Positions 60,380-64,000 of a stretch of 64,000 bases of DNA are shown piece by piece; the first letter of the stretch is position 1, and each line of letters opens with the position of its first letter. The notes beneath the pieces are model-generated. The model saw only the letters and a program-made list of their open reading frames with translations, searched no databases and had not been told where the DNA came from. The translations under genes and the position numbers were made by a program. Source of the DNA: Roseibium polysiphoniae (GTDB lineage: Bacteria; Pseudomonadota; Alphaproteobacteria; Rhizobiales; Stappiaceae); NCBI RefSeq assembly GCF_014842925.1, contig NZ_JACYXJ010000002.1, positions 186,001 to 250,000 on the forward strand, given 5' to 3'.

Positions 60380-60466
60380 GTCGTGACCCTTTTGGCGGGA
60401 GAGTAAAGAGGCTGCCACATGGCAAACCCGCGCCGTTTAAACGACCTTGGCGGCGAGGGCAAGGTC

Positions 60467-60913
60467 CTACGGTTTATCACTTGAGCGGCCGGGTGCGCTC
60501 GGTTTTCCGGCCCTTGCGGGGCGACGCCGGGCACCGATTTGGAGCAACTTTTGAAACTTGCCGCAGTCCATGTGGGAGGGGTGCGGGCATTCGGCCACGT
60601 GCTTGACGGCTTCGCGCAGCTTTTGCAGGCGCTTGATCTGATCGTCAAGTTCCGCCACCCGTTCGAACAGCTTGTCGCGCGAGATCTTCGGTTGGCCGTT
60701 CGCCCCGATCATGCCCTTGATGTCTTCCAGTGAGAAACCAGCGGCCTTGCCGAGCGAAATGAAGGACAGCTTCAGCGCGATGTTCGGCTCGAACAGGCGC
60801 TTCAGACCGCGCCGGCCCATGGATTCAATCAGGCCCTGTTCCTCGTAGTAGCGCAGCGTCGACGCTGCCACGCCGGTCTGTCTGGAGACTTCTGCAATAT
60901 CGAGCAATTTCAT
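60467..60913 (-). CDS. MerR-family transcriptional regulator
   Basis: 148 residues. The MerR helix-turn-helix IAEVSRQTGVAASTLRYYEEQGLIES starts near residue 7, followed by a coiled coil (LFERVAELDDQIKRLQKL) and a C-terminal ECPHPSHMDCGKFQ segment with two cysteines and two histidines that could bind metal or a redox signal. It diverges from the MFS exporter and probably controls it through the promoter at 60917-60947. The signal is unknown. Confidence 0.9.
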   Translation of the reverse strand: MKLLDIAEVSRQTGVAASTLRYYEEQGLIESMGRRGLKRLFEPNIALKLSFISLGKAAGFSLEDIKGMIGANGQPKISRDKLFERVAELDDQIKRLQKLREAVKHVAECPHPSHMDCGKFQKLLQIGARRRPARAGKPSAPGRSSDKP

Positions 60914-60916
60914 CAC

Positions 60917-60947
60917 TTGACCTCAAGTTGACTTGAACTTGTACCCT
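60917..60947 (+). promoter_or_regulatory. MerR-type promoter with 19-bp spacer driving the MFS gene
   Basis: TTGACC (60917-60922) and TACCCT (60942-60947) are 19 bp apart, the long spacer typical of MerR-activated promoters. The spacer holds a dyad TCAAGT-TG-ACTTGA (60923-60936). The promoter lies within the MerR-MFS divergent gap, close to the MerR start, so the site would also autoregulate. Confidence 0.75.
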
Positions 60948-60981
60948 ACGCTCAACTTTTCAAAACGCAAGAGGTAGAGCT

Positions 60982-62211
60982 GTGTCGTTTTCCCCATCCG
61001 CCCATCCGTCGGATACTTCTTCCGCCACGCTTTTGAGGGACCTGCGCACCATCAGTTTGCTTCTGGCAGGCACGCTGGTGATCATGGCCGTTCCGACAAT
61101 CAGCCCGGCCCTGGCCGGTCTCGAGGCGCGTTTTGGCCACGAACCTCATGCCGCGTTGATGACACGGCTCCTTGTCCCCGCACCGTCGCTCGTTGTGGTG
61201 CTGTCGGCGCCGGTGATCGGGTATCTCGCCGACCGGACCGGCAAGTCCCGTATGCTTCTGCTCGGTACGCTTCTCATCGCAATCGCAGGGACCGCAGGCC
61301 TCTATCTGCCCAGTTTGTCGCTCATCCTTGCGAGCCGCTTTGTCCTGGGGATTGGCGTGGCGATGATCATGACATCCCAGATTGCCCTGATCGGGGACTG
61401 TTTTGAAGGCGAGGCCCGCGCGAAGATGATGGGCTGGCAGATCTCCGCGCGCAATTTTGGTGGCATGATATTTGTGAGCCTTGGCGGGGTGTTTGCCGGA
61501 TTTGATCCTCAGCTTCCCTTCGCCATTTTTACAATTGCGCTCTTATACGCTCCGGTCATTTGGATCGCCTTCCGCATGGCGGACGAACAAGGCGAAGCGG
61601 CGATGCCACAGGCGGGCATGATGGCTTCTCTCAATGAGGGCTGGTTTTTGCCTGCGCTGGCCTTGTCCGGGTTCATGATGCTGACCGTCGGTGTCTTTTT
61701 TCAGATGCCGACGCAGCTGCCGTTTTTCGTGGTCTCACGTGGCTACGACAGTGCGTCGGTTACTGGGGGCGCGATGGCCGCATTGACGCTCGCCGGCGCT
61801 TTGGCGGCACTGGCGACTGCCAGCCTGAAGAGGTCGCTTGGCGTGGCCGGCCTTTTTGCACTCGGATACCTGGCGATGGGCGCCGGTTTTGGCACTCTGT
61901 CCGTAGACGCCGGATTGCCGTTTCTGCTTTTGGGAGCCGTTCTGATCGGCGTCGGATACGCGATTTTGACGCCGGCCTTTACGGGGCTCTTGCTTCAGCT
62001 CGTCCCGGCAGATCGCCGCGGCGCTGCCTCCGGGATGCTGACGACGGGCGGGTTTATCGGCCAATTTGTCTCACCGCTGGTCGCCACGCCGCTGATTGCC
62101 GCCTTCGGCTATGGCACGGTTTTCCTGACCAGCGGCGGAATTCTCCTGATCCTGGGCCTTGGGGCGCTCTTGGTGGGGAGGGTGGCCTTCGCTGTCAAAG
62201 GGAGCACTTAG
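60982..62211 (+). CDS. MFS transporter, drug/sugar efflux type
   Basis: 409 residues, about twelve hydrophobic helices. GYLADRTGKSRMLLLG is the loop 2-3 MFS signature (G-x3-D-R/K-x-G-R-K). GTG start at 60982 with GAGG upstream. Substrate is unknown; with a MerR partner, efflux of a toxic or metal-linked compound is a reasonable guess. After the stop (62212-62340) lies AT-rich sequence before the acyltransferase. Confidence 0.88.
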   Translation: MSFSPSAHPSDTSSATLLRDLRTISLLLAGTLVIMAVPTISPALAGLEARFGHEPHAALMTRLLVPAPSLVVVLSAPVIGYLADRTGKSRMLLLGTLLIAIAGTAGLYLPSLSLILASRFVLGIGVAMIMTSQIALIGDCFEGEARAKMMGWQISARNFGGMIFVSLGGVFAGFDPQLPFAIFTIALLYAPVIWIAFRMADEQGEAAMPQAGMMASLNEGWFLPALALSGFMMLTVGVFFQMPTQLPFFVVSRGYDSASVTGGAMAALTLAGALAALATASLKRSLGVAGLFALGYLAMGAGFGTLSVDAGLPFLLLGAVLIGVGYAILTPAFTGLLLQLVPADRRGAASGMLTTGGFIGQFVSPLVATPLIAAFGYGTVFLTSGGILLILGLGALLVGRVAFAVKGST

Positions 62212-62340
62212 AGGCTTGTGGGTGGCAGATCGTCGGCGATCGAACTCCTTAAAATTAATAGTAAATTTGAGATTAGCTATATGGCCCGGCTGAGTTGATC
62301 TATCGTTTAGGTTGTATATTTTCGGGGGCATTTCTAAAAA

Positions 62341-64000
62341 ATGAAATATCGGGCAGAAATCGATGGGCTGCGGGCTTTTGCCGTGGTGCCTGTTGTATTT
62401 TTTCATGCGGGCGTTGAGCTGTTTAGTGGTGGTTTTATTGGCGTTGACGTGTTTTTTGTCATCTCCGGATACCTGATCACCTCCATTCTGATTTCCGATC
62501 TGCAGCAGGGCAGGTTCTCGTTACTCCGCTTCTACGAGCGGCGTGCGCGGAGGATCTTACCTGCGCTAATCGTGATGATCTGTGCCTGCATTCCCTTTGC
62601 TTTGGCCTGGATGTCCCCTCTGCAATTGCTGTCTTTTGGGAAAGCTGCGGCGTCCGTTGCGCTGTTTGCTTCCAATATCTTATTTTGGAGGGAAAGCGGT
62701 TACTTCGATGTTAGTTCGGAACAAAACCCGCTACTGCATACTTGGAGCCTTGCGGTTGAGGAGCAGTATTACATCCTGTTCCCGGTGTTGCTGGCTTTTG
62801 CCTGGAGAATGGGAGCAAGCCGTGTTTTCTGGATAATTGCTGTCGGCGCTGTCGTGAGTTTGCTTTTGACAGAATATGGTTGGCGCTATCGGACTTGGGC
62901 GAATTTCTATCTGCTGCCAACGCGCGCATGGGAACTCTTGGCCGGATCTTTGTGTAGCTTCTGGCTTGCCTATGGGCGCGTCAAAGAGAATGGACTTCTT
63001 GCAGGACTGGGTCTCAGTGCGATCTTTGTCTCATTCATACTTTTTGATTCTGGGACACCGTTTCCTTCGCTCTATGCGCTCCTGCCAGTTGGAGGTGCAG
63101 TTCTTGTCGTTCTGTTTGCAAGATCAAGATCTCTGGCCGGTCGACTTCTCGCATCTGGGCCTTTGGTTGGTATCGGCCTGATCAGCTACAGCCTCTATCT
63201 ATGGCATCAACCCTTATTGGCCTTCGCCCGTTTGCGGTCGATTGATGAACCAGCACAGTGGCTGATGCTGGCCCTGGCGTTTCTTGCATTTCCGATGGGG
63301 TGGCTGAGTTGGCGGTTTGTTGAAAGACCCTTCCGAGTTCGGCAGGAGTTTGACGATGAAACGCGGGGCCGGTTTCTGGTCATCTCGGCGAGTTCACTGG
63401 TGGTGCTTCTGCTGGTAGGAGGCACGATCGTCAGCTTGAAGGGGTTGCCGGGCAGATTTGATCCGGACATTGAGCAGATCGATCTGGCGCGTGAAGATCG
63501 GAATCCGATAAGTCGTGATTGCCGGTATTTTGTGAATGCGGCTGGCGCCATGAGGATCCCAGAGCTGCCAAACAGAGAATGCATCCATCAAGCTGATAAA
63601 CCGGTCGACGTGTTGGTTTTAGGGGATAGTCATGCGGATGCAATTGCGTATGACGTCATGGAACAGTTGGGAGAGTTTGGGCTCAACACATTCGAGGTGA
63701 CCACGACAGCCTGTCCATCAGTCTTGGGTATCCGGCGGCAAAGAGCTGATTGTGAAACGGCAAGTGAACACATTCATGAATATGTCGAAAAGAGCGGGGC
63801 CTCGGTGATTGTCTTTTCTCTGAGGTATGGACTCTACGCCGATGATCAGCCTTTCAATAACGGCGAGGGTGGCCAGGAACGTTTCGATGTCGACCCGATC
63901 TTGTTTACGGAACAAGCTGTTGCGGCTGATGCTTTTGCGACAAAGTCTGGCAGAGTACTTGGTACCATCCGCAAGGGGATCGAGAAATTCCTCGCGATGG
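62341..64000 (+). CDS. Acyltransferase 3/SGNH fusion (OafA/YrhL-type), 3' end outside window
   Basis: The open frame starts at ATG 62341 and continues past the window end (553 codons visible). The N-terminus YRAEIDGLRAFAVVPVVFFHAG and FIGVDVFFVISGYLIT, then RFYERRARRILPAL and LHTWSLAVEEQYYI, are motifs of the membrane-bound O-acyltransferase 3 family, with about ten helices. A periplasmic C-terminal SGNH domain begins at VLVLGDSHADAI (about residue 424). Such proteins acetylate surface polysaccharides (LPS O-antigen, exopolysaccharide). G+C is lower than in the region before, which fits a surface-polysaccharide locus of accessory origin. Confidence 0.92.
   Translation, partial: MKYRAEIDGLRAFAVVPVVFFHAGVELFSGGFIGVDVFFVISGYLITSILISDLQQGRFSLLRFYERRARRILPALIVMICACIPFALAWMSPLQLLSFGKAAASVALFASNILFWRESGYFDVSSEQNPLLHTWSLAVEEQYYILFPVLLAFAWRMGASRVFWIIAVGAVVSLLLTEYGWRYRTWANFYLLPTRAWELLAGSLCSFWLAYGRVKENGLLAGLGLSAIFVSFILFDSGTPFPSLYALLPVGGAVLVVLFARSRSLAGRLLASGPLVGIGLISYSLYLWHQPLLAFARLRSIDEPAQWLMLALAFLAFPMGWLSWRFVERPFRVRQEFDDETRGRFLVISASSLVVLLLVGGTIVSLKGLPGRFDPDIEQIDLAREDRNPISRDCRYFVNAAGAMRIPELPNRECIHQADKPVDVLVLGDSHADAIAYDVMEQLGEFGLNTFEVTTTACPSVLGIRRQRADCETASEHIHEYVEKSGASVIVFSLRYGLYADDQPFNNGEGGQERFDVDPILFTEQAVAADAFATKSGRVLGTIRKGIEKFLAM

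Overview
The window looks like chromosomal DNA of an aerobic, heterotrophic, thiosulfate-oxidising marine alphaproteobacterium of the Roseibium/Labrenzia (Stappiaceae) kind. This is inferred from the high-GC codon use, the sox operon with its soxSR genes divergent from soxVW, the FrcA-sized single-domain sugar ABC ATPase, the HWE-kinase bacteriophytochrome and the rplM-rpsI proteins. I saw no rRNA, tRNA, CRISPR array, transposase or prophage.

Layout. (1) 1-9.1 kb: a plus-strand operon, entered inside a polyamine ABC permease, followed by its binding protein, a nitrilase-family amidase, a class III aminotransferase, an M20 deacylase, an FMO-like flavoprotein, RidA, a DUF1028 protein and a PuuC-like aldehyde dehydrogenase. 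It reads as uptake and oxidation of an amine. (2) 9.2-12.1 kb: a GcvA-like LysR regulator divergent from a gamma-butyrobetaine-dioxygenase-like enzyme and a class II aldolase. (3) 12.1-25.2 kb: an inositol catabolism region. Minus-strand iolD-iolC-iolB-aldolase-iolG diverges from two Gfo/Idh dehydrogenases that bracket an IolE-like protein; a LacI regulator diverges from a sugar ABC transporter. The same 18-bp palindrome lies in both divergent promoter regions, which ties them into one regulon. (4) 25.3-26.2 kb: two small membrane-stress-type proteins. (5) 26.3-40.9 kb: the sulfur oxidation locus soxVW-XYZA-BCDEF (minus), soxSR (plus), then two YeeE/YedE transporters around a metallo-beta-lactamase protein. 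(6) 40.9-48.8 kb: a cyclic-nucleotide-domain/CPBP-protease fusion, an Lrp regulator, a cysteine-desulfurase-like enzyme with a class II glutamine amidotransferase, and a heme oxygenase-bacteriophytochrome pair. (7) 48.8-54.9 kb: metY, a 1.5-kb non-coding block of palindromic repeats, a CoA-binding protein, an enoyl-CoA hydratase, phhB, phhA and a divergent Lrp regulator. (8) 55-64 kb: a thioesterase, a diguanylate cyclase with a histidine-rich periplasmic loop, an AT-rich orphan gene, rplM-rpsI, guanine deaminase, a MerR regulator with a divergent MFS exporter, and an acyltransferase cut by the window end.

How it works together. The metabolic blocks feed carbon, nitrogen and reduced sulfur into central metabolism. 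Polyamine-like amines go through transamination and aldehyde oxidation. Inositols go through inosose and 5-deoxyglucuronate to a phosphorylated product split by a separate class II aldolase. Thiosulfate is oxidised in the periplasm by the Sox multienzyme system, with electrons passing through c-type cytochromes and SoxV/W/S keeping the system reduced. Less ordinary items are the cNMP-domain/CPBP fusion, the desulfurase-like/amidotransferase pair, a GGAAC-N16-CGTT promoter-like site before the light sensor, the repeat block, the His-rich diguanylate cyclase and candidate regulatory structures in the sox operon.
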